Shown here in pieces: positions 20,434-29,604 of a DNA stretch of 64,000 nt (within the stretch, counting starts at the first letter, position 1; each line of letters opens with the position of its first letter). Under the pieces are notes generated by a model. That model did no database searches. It was given only the letters and a program-made list of their open reading frames with translations, and was not told the DNA's origin. Where the stretch lies: assembly GCA_964035015.1 (NCBI GenBank), contig OZ036014.1:8131900-8195899 (forward strand). Reading direction: 5' to 3'. A program made the translations under genes and the position numbers. This DNA comes from Corallium rubrum (Eukaryota > Cnidaria > Anthozoa > Scleralcyonacea > Coralliidae).

Positions 20434-20920
20434 GCATATTCGCCAGTCGCAAACAAAACCACGCGTGCGCAGTGGTATTCTTATATATTCCGGGGGGAAA
20501 CTTCTTTCATTCTTGGTATATTAAGATAAACACGTCTTTCAAGAAATATCCATAGATAAGGTACAAACCTGTCTGTTATCGCTGTTTATAGGGCTTACGA
20601 GCTTTAAGCGACATAAATATTTGTCGTCTATGAAAGACTGATACTATAGTATTTCACATTTTCACTGGTTTTAGCCTTTCAACTACGACAAGTATGTCGT
20701 TAAACCTGGTAAGTTTACCCCCCGGAAAGTTTACACTATCTATCTATGTATCTATGTATCTATCTATCGTGTGAATTTTCCCCACTCATCACAATACTGC
20801 AAAGTTTCTGTGAAACTTTGCACTAATAAACCCTATAGTCATTTCTTTAGCGTGAATATTCCTACTTTAAAACTTTATATCTATGACCTAAATGTACATG
20901 CATGAAGTAACTGCGAATCA

Positions 20921-22289
20921 CAGGGGCGGATCTAGCGTTAGTCAAATAAGTCAGACGACTAAGGTAAAAATACTGTCCAAAATCCGCTTAGCTAAACGAC
21001 GTGTGGCAGCGAAAGCGATTGCGGAAAACCAATCTATAGTCTCCAGGACCATTGCGTGAGTGTAGCGCCGATTTTGAGACGCCCTGATGAAACTGATTAG
21101 GTCTGCCGAACTTGGCAGCCATTTTGACTTATTTACGATTTAGTCATTCTGATTTGACCAATCAGAATGACTAAATCGTAAATAAGTCAAAATGGCTGCC
21201 AAGTTCGGCAGACCTAATCAGTTTCATCAGGGCGTCAATTTGCCTCGTTTTGACCAAACGAGGCAAATTCTGAGCACTGATTGGTTTGCCGTATCTCGTA
21301 GCTATTTTTGCCGAATTAGACTCGATTTAGCTCTTCTGATTGGCCGAACAAAGTGTTCCCGATCTTTGCCGTATTTGCCCCAAATTGGTCAATCTGATTA
21401 AGTATTAGGCAGCCATAGATTCGGCAAAGCCAATGTGCGATCTGTTTGGGTTCAGCGTGGCTTCTGCAGGCGTGTTTGATCGTGCGTGATCTGCTTTAGA
21501 AAGCAACAACAAGGTGTTATTGTAACAAACAAATATGTGCAACGACTTCATCTGAAAGCGTCAGTGTTTGTCGAGTTCTCGTTAAAGAAGAAGATTTCCT
21601 CAGGATTGGTGACGGATATTGCTTAACAAATAACACCGCAACACGTGAAGCTGTGAAGGGCGTTCTATCGCTCAATAAGTCCAAGGCAAGTTTAATTTAA
21701 AATGTTTCGTATATTCATTGGCCTTTATGAAGCTGTCCGACGCAATAATGCTGTATTACTTTCGATTCTTGAGGTTATATTACTGATCTCGAATATATAA
21801 AAGTTTATCGAAATTACAAGCTGCTAACAGCTGTTTTGTTGCGCTTTCGAAATGTAGCTTGAGATACGTGAAATATCTGACATGGTTCATTATTCCCGTG
21901 TTTATGGTCGTTCAATGATATAAAAGATTTCTAGAATTGTTAAATTTATTCAGGGTTTGGGTTTCAATTTCAAAACACGTCTGGCTGCGAGAACACAAGT
22001 TAGGGTTTTCCCTGTATTTGTGTAATATCTGTGTGCTAACGACGACGGAGATATTTGAATATTAACAAAGCGCAAATGAATTAGCCTATGGCTATGTTGC
22101 GTATCAAATGACGCGAAACAACGCTGTTGTTTATTAGACATTAGCAAATAAAGCTCCGACACAAGGCGCTTTAGACCCAAATTTTAAAAACTTTCCAGGA
22201 GGCGCATGCCCTCGTCCGTCGAACCCTAAAAATGCGGACTTCAACGAATTTGACTAAGGTATAAAAATTCCTAGATCTGCCCCTGAATC
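20921..22289. mobile_element. Inverted-repeat element CAGGGGCGGATCTAG with AATCA target
   Basis: Ends CAGGGGCGGATCTAG and CTAGATCTGCCCCTG. AATCA flanks both sides (20916-20920 and 22290-22294). CAGGGGCGG termini are common among hAT-like elements, but a 5-bp target is not the usual 8 bp for hAT, so the superfamily is open. It contains the perfect hairpin at 21078-21236. No transposase. Confidence 0.8.
21078..21236. repeat. Long near-perfect hairpin (arms ~75 bp)
   Basis: GACGCCCTGATGAAACTGAT...TTAGTCATTCTGATT is followed, after a loop of about 7 nt, by its complement ending ATCAGTTTCATCAGGGCGTC. The short loop and near identity suggest a young palindrome, inserted or formed within the CAGGGGCGG element. 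Confidence 0.9.
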
Positions 22290-22299
22290 AATATGTGTG

Positions 22300-23020
22300 T
22301 AGTAGACTAATAATGAAATAAAATAGGATATCACAATTCAGAAAGAAAGGCTACAGGTAATAAAACTTCTAGCTAAACAGCGCCGTCACCAGTGCAGTTG
22401 TGCAGAGGCGCCGTTCAGGCGCCGTCTAGCCAGTGTCGTACCCATGCAGGCACATGTGGCCACGAAACCGCGCAGCTAGCGAGTGCGCATTGATACTTGG
22501 GATAGTGTCATCTCATCTCATCGCGCCACGTTTTGAAATTCATTTGTGATGGTGGTGGATTCAAGCAATAGAAATCTTGGTAATAAAGGACTTCTTGTTT
22601 GCGAAGAGATCAGGCAGACTATCTTCACCGAAGTAACATGTTTTTCTTACGGAGAGATGTAACTAAAAGCCATCAAAATCCAGTTGAACCAAGATGAATC
22701 AATTGATGTTGAAATTGCAAAGTCAGTTGAGCCGTGACTAACGTTATGTCAGGAGGTTTGTCATCCCTTGACCTAATTTATATTGCTGCAGAGGGGATGA
22801 TTATCTGCTTTCATTATTGGTTGGTAGCTGGTCAAGGAACATGTTTTGTATATTGAAACAGTATTATTGATGGACAATTGTAACAATTCGAAGAAAAGAG
22901 GGGCTATCAACAAATTTTTAAAAGAACTTAGTTTCGTTTAAAATTATTAAAACTTTTTATTAATGTCTATTTTATGCACCTAATCAGCCAAGATTGTTTA
23001 ACTTTATTACTTTTTTTTTA
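22300..23020. other. Unassigned AT-rich sequence inside the 5-kb insertion
   Basis: A short GC-rich patch with CAGAGGCGCCGTTCAGGCGCC near 22400-22430 and otherwise AT-rich DNA. No gene or full element recognised. Confidence 0.4.
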
Positions 23021-23024
23021 ATTG

Positions 23025-23225
23025 CAGACGATTTCACATCACTTTTGACAACAATTTCTGAAGTTCATTCGGATATTCGCAAGTTTATTTCAACTTACGC
23101 ATTTGATTAGGTATTGAATTCCATGTAGCCAATGAAATGCATCAGTTCAAATGAACTTGCGAACATCCGAACGAACTTGCGAATATTCGAACGCACTTTT
23201 GTCAAAAGTGATGTGAAATCGTCTG
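23025..23225. mobile_element. Small MITE (CAGACGATTTCACATCACTT)
   Basis: 201 bp. Ends CAGACGATTTCACATCACTTTTGACAA and the complement TTGTCAAAAGTGATGTGAAATCGTCTG pair over 27 bp with no mismatch; inner pairs include TTCGGATATTCGCAAG / CTTGCGAATATTCGAA. Confidence 0.85.
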
Positions 23226-23269
23226 TAAATATCTTAAGATTTGTAAATAATAAGTGCAAGTTAAATTAA

Positions 23270-23600
23270 CCCCCGAAATGTACTAATGTAGTTAAATATA
23301 TGGTTATATTTACTTTTAAATTCTAGTAAAATAATTGCGGTTTAAATTTACCACAAAAGTGCAGTTATTTTATGTAGTTATATTTACTACAAAAGTGTGA
23401 TTAAATAAACGCAGTTAAAATTACTACAAAAGTGTGGTTAAATAAATGTAGTTAAAATTACTACAAAAGTATGGTTAAATAAATGTAGTTAAAATTACTA
23501 CAAAAGTGTGGTTAAATAAATGTAGTTAAAATTACCACAAAAATTGTAGTTGTTCTGAACCTTTTTTTTAACGTTTTTGTAGTTAAATTAACTACTTTCA
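23270..23600. repeat. Right subterminal array of GTAGTTAAAATTACTAC words
   Basis: A unit of about 38 bp (TGTAGTTAAAATTACTACAA then AAGTGTGGTTAAATAAA) repeats about five times, ending in ATTAACTACTTTCAAATAAC. It pairs in composition and orientation with the array at 18590-18925. Confidence 0.8.
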
Positions 23601-23623
23601 AATAACAGTGTATTCATGTTTTC

Positions 23624-23642
23624 CTCTATCTTATTACTACAG
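23624..23642 (+). promoter_or_regulatory. Putative 3' splice acceptor before receptor C
   Basis: TCTATCTTATTACTACAG ends 26 bases before the ATG, preserved despite the 5-kb insertion a few bases upstream. Confidence 0.55.
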
Positions 23643-23668
23643 TTAAAAAGAGTTTATTCGACAACAGA

Positions 23669-24673
23669 ATGCCATACTTCAAAGAAAATTTCGAAGGACG
23701 CTGCCTGACCACAGGTGCTCCAACCCATCTCTCGTTCTTCACCGCAGTTTTGTCACTTATATTCCTCGTCTTAAATATCCCTGGTAATCTCCTTGTGATC
23801 CTGGCTGTAGCCACTGATCCTCACAAGAACCTCCGCGGTCCCTTCAACTACTTGTTGGCCAATCTTGCACTAGCAGACCTCGTCGTAGGAACAGTGACAC
23901 TTCCTCTGATAGTTAGTTTTTGCTTAAAGGAAGGTTTAGACAAGCACATACCGCTCGGCCAAACTCGCGCCTTGCATATGTCTTACTTCATTTCATGTAC
24001 GGCCTCCGTTCTTAGTCTCACTTCACTTGCTGTGGAACGCTACCTCGCCATCAGTAATCCACATACCTATCGGAGCAAGTGCACCGGAAAAAGAATCCTC
24101 ACAACAACCGGCTTGATCTGGTTCCTTTCCTTAACCCTGCCGTTCGTTTACTTTGAAGTAGATTTCATAATCTATACTTTTATATTCGCCAATACCTCAA
24201 TCGCTGTAGCCGTTGCAATAACGTGTTCTACATATGCATTGATGTCTAAAAAATCGAAAGAACGCTCGCGGAATCTTAGCGTAGCAAGCAGCGTAACCAA
24301 CGTTGCCAATCAAAACCTCGAAGTGGCTCCAACACGTGTCACAAATCCTCTCCATGACAACGCCGTTCATTTAGAGCAAAAGGTTACCAAGATGTTCTTG
24401 GTCGTTATGGTTGTATTGCTGTGTTGCTATGGTCCTGCGACAATCTTCATCTACGCCTTGAATTTCTGTGAAAGCTGCAATTGCGCCACTCTTCACTGGT
24501 TCCGAGATTTATCGGTCCTCTTCGTGATCATGAATTCCAATGTGAATTTCTTTTGTTATGGTCTGCGTTCACCAAGATTTCGACACGCTTTCGCTCACAT
24601 TCTGAGAATTACAAGACCTAATTCAACAACGAGGGCCTCACTGCCGATATCCATTACGGTTGCTCCTTCTTGA
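23669..24673 (+). CDS. Class A GPCR, receptor C
   Basis: A 334-residue seven-transmembrane receptor. It shares with A and B the N-terminus MPYF..NFEGRCLTTGAPTHL, the TM1 PGN, D in NLALAD of TM2, VERY at the end of TM3, W in TM4, CCYGP in TM6, and NFFCY in TM7. The third intracellular loop is longer, with KKSKERSRNLSVASSVTN, and the C-terminus differs (RPNSTTRASLPIS). Loop 3 reads CESCNC. It is more diverged from A and B than they are from each other and is closer to D in the third loop. The open frame over the whole length argues for function despite the upstream insertion. Confidence 0.9.
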   Translation: MPYFKENFEGRCLTTGAPTHLSFFTAVLSLIFLVLNIPGNLLVILAVATDPHKNLRGPFNYLLANLALADLVVGTVTLPLIVSFCLKEGLDKHIPLGQTRALHMSYFISCTASVLSLTSLAVERYLAISNPHTYRSKCTGKRILTTTGLIWFLSLTLPFVYFEVDFIIYTFIFANTSIAVAVAITCSTYALMSKKSKERSRNLSVASSVTNVANQNLEVAPTRVTNPLHDNAVHLEQKVTKMFLVVMVVLLCCYGPATIFIYALNFCESCNCATLHWFRDLSVLFVIMNSNVNFFCYGLRSPRFRHAFAHILRITRPNSTTRASLPISITVAPS

Positions 24674-24759
24674 ATGAAATCTCCAGCGTATTCGCGAAAA
24701 GCCTATCAGAGTACAATTCTGGTTTGAATGCCATGCAGTAAGGAACTTACAGTTTTCAA

Positions 24760-25059
24760 CATAGTCAATCGAGATATGGTCTGGAAACTCGGCAAACTTC
24801 AAAGCTCCTATAATGAGCTGTGATTTTATGTTGAACCGTACCTTACACCGTGCACAACCTTTGTTTTAGGTTTATTAATATTTAAGTAGCACGGTTGAGT
24901 GATTGAACTGAAACGTTGCTATTGGACAATTCGTTCATTATACTAAAATACAATGTGTTCAGTGACCGTGCACCGTGCACAAAAATGCATAAAGGCGAAC
25001 AAAAAGATATAGACCAAAGACTTTAGCTGAGTTTCCAGACCATATCTCGATTGACTATG
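24760..25059. mobile_element. 300-bp MITE (CATAGTCAATCGAGATAT), copy 2
   Basis: Same family as 16269-16570 in the opposite orientation. It ends CATAGTCAATCGAGATATGG and CCATATCTCGATTGACTATG and lies just after receptor C. Confidence 0.85.
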
Positions 25060-25084
25060 TTTTCAAGTAGTACTTTGTTTTGGC

Positions 25085-25946
25085 TAGCTATATATAACGT
25101 GTGGCTAAATGAAGGAATTGCTCCGACCTGTGATTGGACAATAAAAATAGTAACAGCGGTGTAGAGTTACAGCCAAAGCCCGTATTCCCGCTTATACGAT
25201 TATTCTATATTTGAAGACGAAGCCAGTTGTGTTTAGTCAACGATGGGGTTCCAAACGTAGAGTAAAGTGCAGTTAATATATCTCACCTATGGAGATTTTA
25301 CATATTCGTAATATTTGGGTCTTCCTGAGCAAAATCATAATATATCTTGTCAGCCGAAAATTTTATCTTCATGGAGTTTTTTTGCTGTCAAAGTTACCGG
25401 ATGTGATGTCACAGGAGGCGTTTTTGTGGCAAGTAACAAAAGAAAACTGGTTTGGAATGCTTCTTGTGATATCACATCCGGTAACTTTGACAGCAAAAAT
25501 CTCCATGAAGATAAAATTTTTGGCTGACAAGATATATTGCCATTTTGCTCAGGAGAACCCAAAGATTACGAATATGTAAATCCCCACAGGTGAGATAGGC
25601 ACTTTAAATAATTCACCATCATAGTGGAAGTCTTTAAATTTAACACACGTCGAAAGTCAAGTGTCAAGGCAGACCAGTTTCATGTAGAAATTTCTTTCAT
25701 GCTTTATTGGTAAATAAGTTTCCAATATTTTTATAGTGATCCTAGCAATACATGAACAGAAACCAATCTTTCTCTAATATTACGAGTAAGACCACATAGT
25801 TTTAATACTGTGTATTTGTCGGTCTCTATTAGCATTTTGATAGATATCTAATAATTAAGAGTATTGGAGTATTAATGTAACGGCACACCGCTGTTACTAT
25901 TTTTATCGTCTAATCACAGGTCGGAGCAATTCCGCCATTTAGCCAA

Positions 25947-25957
<11 letters not shown>
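25085..25957. mobile_element. Inverted-repeat element containing a palindrome
   Basis: The left arm GTGTGGCTAAATGAAGGAAT...CACCTGTGATTGG...AGTAACAGCGGTG pairs with the right arm CACCGCTGTTACTATTTTTA...CCATTTAGCCAAACAC over about 70 bp. A separate palindrome (25281-25596) sits inside. Confidence 0.75.
25281..25596. mobile_element. Nested palindromic MITE (TCTCACCTATGGAGATTTTA)
   Basis: Arms of about 130 bp: ACATATTCGTAATATTTGGG, CTTGTCAGCCGAAAATTTTA, GTTACCGGATGTGATGTCAC and their complements. Short overlapping frames on both strands reflect the symmetry. Confidence 0.85.
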
Positions 25958-26034
<77 letters not shown>

Positions 26035-26035
26035 A
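25948..26035. repeat. (CA)n-(TA)n microsatellite
   Basis: ACACACACACAC followed by about 60 bases of alternating TA, then GTGTGTG; the purine-pyrimidine alternation is continuous. Confidence 0.95.
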
Positions 26036-26037
26036 AT

Positions 26038-26138
26038 GTTTACAACACGAGCGGCCGTGTTGTATTGAATATACAATCACGAGCCGAAGGCGAGTGATTG
26101 TATATTCAATACAACAAGGACGCGAGTGTTGTAAACAA
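26038..26138. repeat. Foldback, ACAACACGAG type
   Basis: TGTTTACAACACGAGCGG and TTGTATTGAATATACAATCA pair with TGATTGTATATTCAATACAA and GCGAGTGTTGTAAACA. It has the same plan as the foldbacks near 56, 57.9 and 60.4 kb. Confidence 0.8.
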
Positions 26139-26181
26139 CTTGTGAAATGAATGAATAGTAAAAATCCCTTTGGGATATTGA

Positions 26182-26258
26182 GATGCTAATTAGTTACAAG
26201 CACTAGTGGTTGTATCAGAAGAGTATACATCCACTAGTGGTTGTAACTAATTAGCATC
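26182..26258. repeat. Small hairpin
   Basis: GATGCTAATTAGTTACAAGC(C)ACTAGTGG pairs with CCACTAGTGGTTGTAACTAATTAGCATC. Confidence 0.85.
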
Positions 26259-26470
26259 ATTGATTTTAGTTTGTATGGGGTTTACAGGGGTATATACATG
26301 TGACGCAATTTCTGAAATTGGATTGGTTGCAAAACTCATGAATTAGTAATGAATTTCACAAATATATATAACTTAAAGTTTATGCAAACTAGGACGATGT
26401 TGTATCAGATATACAACCTCCTTCATGGTCATGATTATTTTTGTGTTTTCTTCATGAATTATTAATGAGT

Positions 26471-26472
<2 letters not shown>

Positions 26473-26548
<76 letters not shown>
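26473..26548. repeat. (TA)n microsatellite
   Basis: About 76 bases of uninterrupted TA, immediately left of a 126-bp palindrome. Confidence 0.95.
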
Positions 26549-26552
<4 letters not shown>

Positions 26553-26674
26553 CGCTTACCTCAAAAGTCTGCTACAGGCTGTTTCATCTAAAAAAGAATC
26601 TTCAGGCAGATCTTCTGCCTGAAGATTCTTTTTAGATGAAACAGCCTGTAGCAGACTTTTGAGGTAAGCGAAAA
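26549..26674. repeat. 126-bp near-perfect palindrome with CTGANGA/GAAA words
   Basis: TTTTCGCTTACCTCAAAAGT...CTTCAGGCAGA and its complement meet with almost no spacer. Each arm holds CTGAAGA (26619-26625 on +) followed 12 bases later by GAAAC (26638-26642), which resembles the conserved core of hammerhead ribozymes, but the pairing between them is poor. It is similar in plan to 40555-40688. It may be a head-to-head pair of Penelope-like element ends (inference). Confidence 0.7.
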
Positions 26675-26738
26675 TCTATATTTGCTCTAACTATATGTTA
26701 TCGAGCACTCTTTGCGTTTCGTAGACCAAAACCCACAC

Positions 26739-26896
<158 letters not shown>

Positions 26897-27415
26897 ATAA
26901 TCTTAAATTTATCTAATTTGTTTTACATGTATCTAAAAAAAAATCAGTTGTCGTACATGGATCTTATATAATCAGTTGTCGTGCATAATATTAATTTTTG
27001 GTCTGGGAATGTCCGGAGCTGCTACTTGCCAGTTCCAACTACGCCTATCTGTAGAGAGTTCAATAAAGTTTAAAAAAAACACAACCATGGCCAGTAGTTT
27101 GTGTCGTAGCATATAACCATCACTAGTTACCATGCCTCCACAGCTTTTGACCTGTGGAGGCAATACACAGGTTTTGCTCCTCAATTTTCCTTATGAAATG
27201 ACTAAACTGCAGTGCTGAAACACCAGCGTTGGTCAGTCACACATAATTAACGGATAATTAATTCACGAGAAGCATGGGTGGCACATGCTCTTAGCGCGCG
27301 ACCTCTGACCGCTAAAGTTGAGGTCCGGAGGCCCGATTTCCAGCCGTATCTCACGCCCCAGTACTTACCTCCCCCGAAATCACGGCTGGACTCGTGAGAC
27401 GTGAGCTTGTCCATT

Positions 27416-27606
27416 GCCGATTTGCACCAATCACAAACGTGCCTGCCTATTGTCAGCAGGCATATGTTATTGGGAATCGAATATTGCATGAATTACCCCA
27501 TAAGTTCAAAATTGTCATCAATAGAGTACCGATGAGTGAGGCATACAATGGCATTTCAGAAACGTTTAAAATTGATTGTCTAAAAGACTTACAACGGAAA
27601 GCTTAG
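27416..27606 (+). pseudogene. DNA-helicase-like gene fragment, left part
   Basis: The frame reads HELPHKFKIVINRVPMSEAY, then FKIDCLKDLQRKA and a stop formed at an insertion junction. It appears to continue at 28010-28115, where EKLVNSQDVLVIQATGSGKS follows in the order expected of the start of an SF2 helicase. The opening methionine (27394) is not a credible start. Probably a retrocopy or broken fragment; family assignment is from memory. Confidence 0.5.
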
Positions 27607-28009
27607 ACTTGCTTCAAGTCCGCTTCTTAGCGCTAGTTTTTGCGGGCGAGCGGAAAGGAGGGAAAGCGGAAAAGCGGGAGGAAGAGGCGGACTTGTTTCG
27701 CTTGCAGGTTTTTGAATCTAATTAAATATTCTGGCGGAAATCGCTGGAATGTACCGGTTTTGACGTGTTTCGGGTTGTCGTACATGCAATGGAAAGTGGT
27801 TCTACCCCTATTAAAACGTTTTCAAGAGTCTGTTTAACTCCAACTTCCAAAGATAGCACTTGCGTAGCAATTTATAATTACTTCCCGAATTACGTCACCG
27901 GTCGAAAAATTCACCGGTGAATTTTGGCGCGCTGCAGGTGGGAAAAGTCCTTTTCAACGAGGAACCGAAAGGTCAAAAATGTTTGAAAAGGACTTTGAGA
28001 AAGTCCACG
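27607..28009. mobile_element. Insertion splitting the helicase-like fragment
   Basis: About 400 bases separate ...CAACGGAAAGCT from CTCTAGAGAAATTGG..., with AGCT near both edges as a possible target duplication. Left part AAGTCCGCTTCTTAGCGC, right part GAAAAGGACTTTGAGAAAGTCC. Small ORFs within are unsupported. Type not identified. Confidence 0.45.
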
Positions 28010-28125
28010 GGAAGCTCTAGAGAAATTGGTTAATAGCCAAGATGTTCTCGTCATTCAGGCTACAGGATCAGGGAAATCACTTAGATTTCAGTCATCTTCT
28101 ATGGTTTTTGATATCGTGAAATTAA
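28010..28125 (+). pseudogene. Helicase-like fragment, Walker A part
   Basis: LVNSQDVLVIQATGSGKSLR contains the P-loop ATGSGKS. The wording resembles RecQ-type helicases (DVLVIxPTGxGKSLCFQ). After SSSMVFDIVKL the sequence departs and runs into a SINE tail at about 28150. No DExH box follows, so it is non-functional. Confidence 0.6.
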
Positions 28126-28149
28126 TTTATGGAAAACGTCACAGACACG

Positions 28150-28330
28150 CTCTGTGGCTCACGCATCCAGCCGTCTCTCCTGGGGGAGGTATATGTACCG
28201 GAGCCTGGGAGACAGTTGGAAGTCGAGCTTGGTTTTCTCCTGTGCCTCAAGGGTTCTTCACCTGGTTCTCCGGTTTTCCTTCCTCCGCAAAATCAACACG
28301 TATAGTTTCCCCAGTTAAAATCTACTAGTC
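28150..28330 (+). mobile_element. SINE body/tail fragment
   Basis: GTCGAGCTTGG...CTCCTGTGCCTCAAGGGTTC, CACCTGGTTCTCCGGTTTTCC and CCGCAAAATCAACAC match the body after the 5S-like head at 42812-42930. The head here differs (GTGGCTCACGCATCCAGCCG). Confidence 0.55.
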
Positions 28331-29075
28331 CCATCAAGGGATGAGAGCCATTGGTTATCAGTATCCGAATACTATACACTTAGACCCCGTTTACACTAGA
28401 GCAAAAGTATCCGGATTCACATTGTTTTTCGTCCTCATGGGAATAAAAAACAATGTGACATGGCCAGAAATTCGAGACACGCGATGCTGAGCATGCGCAA
28501 CATCCGAAAAACATGGCGGATAGCAATAACAAGTAATTAGTCTACGCATTTCACAAGAATTGAACCAGACGTCTAACCGCAAGATAAGTCAAGTTTGTGC
28601 ACCTCGTTCTAGGCTGTACATGATTAAATGAATAGTTGAAGCTATATTGGATGTTTATCTTCGTAAATTTAACCTTTCCAAACTGAACAGGAACTCTAGG
28701 GCTAGTCTAGCCAAATGCTAACGTTGCAAATCATAGTTTATTAGAAGAAAATGAAGAATACCTTGATCTTTTCGGTTATGTAGCGAGTTACACAGCATCG
28801 CTAGTCCATTTGTGTACCTTGAGTAGCAAAGTTGAATTATTGTACTACTACTCGAGGGAAAACAAAACTAACTGTTTCCTGAGGGAGCAGACATTAAGTG
28901 TTTTGTTATATAGCTTGAGTTTCGCTGAATAATTTCGACGTTTATCAAGGGAAAGTACACAAAGACAAACGCTAAGACTTACCACAACATTTCGACTGGC
29001 TCCGTAATTTCACTTCAACCAAACAAATATAAGTCTCAGAACAAAAGAACAGCAATACATTTCTCCAGTTAATCT
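28331..29075. other. Unassigned, with one MITE end
   Basis: TTAGACCCCGTTTACACTAG at 28379 is an end of the Harbinger-like family seen at 38670; its partner was not found. The rest, to 29075, is AT-rich with no recognisable gene. Confidence 0.45.
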
Positions 29076-29560
29076 TCACACATGCTTTGAAGACCTAGAA
29101 ATATTCTTTTTTTCGTACCGAACAAGCTTGTTTATAGGATGCCGTGAAGAGTTCAAAGTTCTAGCGGTCAACAATTGAAAAGAAGCCGAATTCGCTCCTC
29201 CACCCCCATTCGGTATATCCCCCAGGTAACAAAACTTTCTAATTTTCTCTAAATGTACCCCATTTCCTAGATCCATGCTCCCCTGTACATCACTATCCTC
29301 CCAATCACCTGCTCTTTCACACACCTTGCATACAAACGTATCCTCAACTCTAGCCAGCGAGCCCTTCACACCCGAGCACCGCTTGTGTACCCATCCACTG
29401 CAACCCGTACATCGAATAGAATTATTCTCAGTACCCTTTCCACATACAGTACATGGCAACTTCCCCAGCCTTTCAACATCACCACAATTCTTCCCTGACA
29501 CCATCACCTTTGTTTTACCAGTGTCCACTTTCAACCCTTTCGCCTCCACACACTCTTTCC
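29076..29560 (-). pseudogene. LINE reverse transcriptase C-terminus with PHD-like zinc finger
   Basis: - strand, reading GLKVDTGKTKVMVSGK, then a Cys/His-rich segment CTVCGKG...CTGCSGWVHKRCSGV...FVCKVC with the C4-H-C3 spacing of a PHD finger, then KFCYLGDIPNGGGGANSAS, after which the frame is lost. An RT arm with an inserted PHD-type finger followed by YLGD is a known layout of some LINEs. Truncated at both ends; the family is uncertain. Confidence 0.7.
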
Positions 29561-29604
29561 TAATGTTTTTTTAATTTTGAGATTTCCACAGACCTGCTTA
29601 GAAA

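Larger units (their letters stand above)
18581..23610. mobile_element. 5-kb TA-flanked inverted-repeat insertion upstream of receptor C
   Basis: Between 18580 and 23611 the unit C sequence is split exactly where A and B read AATAAGTATTCATG. The ends CGCCGTTATTTTATGATAGT and the complement of TACTTTCAAATAACAGTG are imperfect inverted repeats, followed inward by AGTTAAAATAACTAC arrays. TA is present at both sides (18579-18580, 23611-23612), as in Tc1/mariner-type insertion. No transposase was found. The interior holds several other elements, so the insertion may be composite or enlarged later. Confidence 0.75.

Noticed and set aside
20140-20555. Four overlapping frames on both strands around 20.3 kb
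   Set aside because: All lie in one palindromic MITE whose symmetry makes matching frames on both strands.
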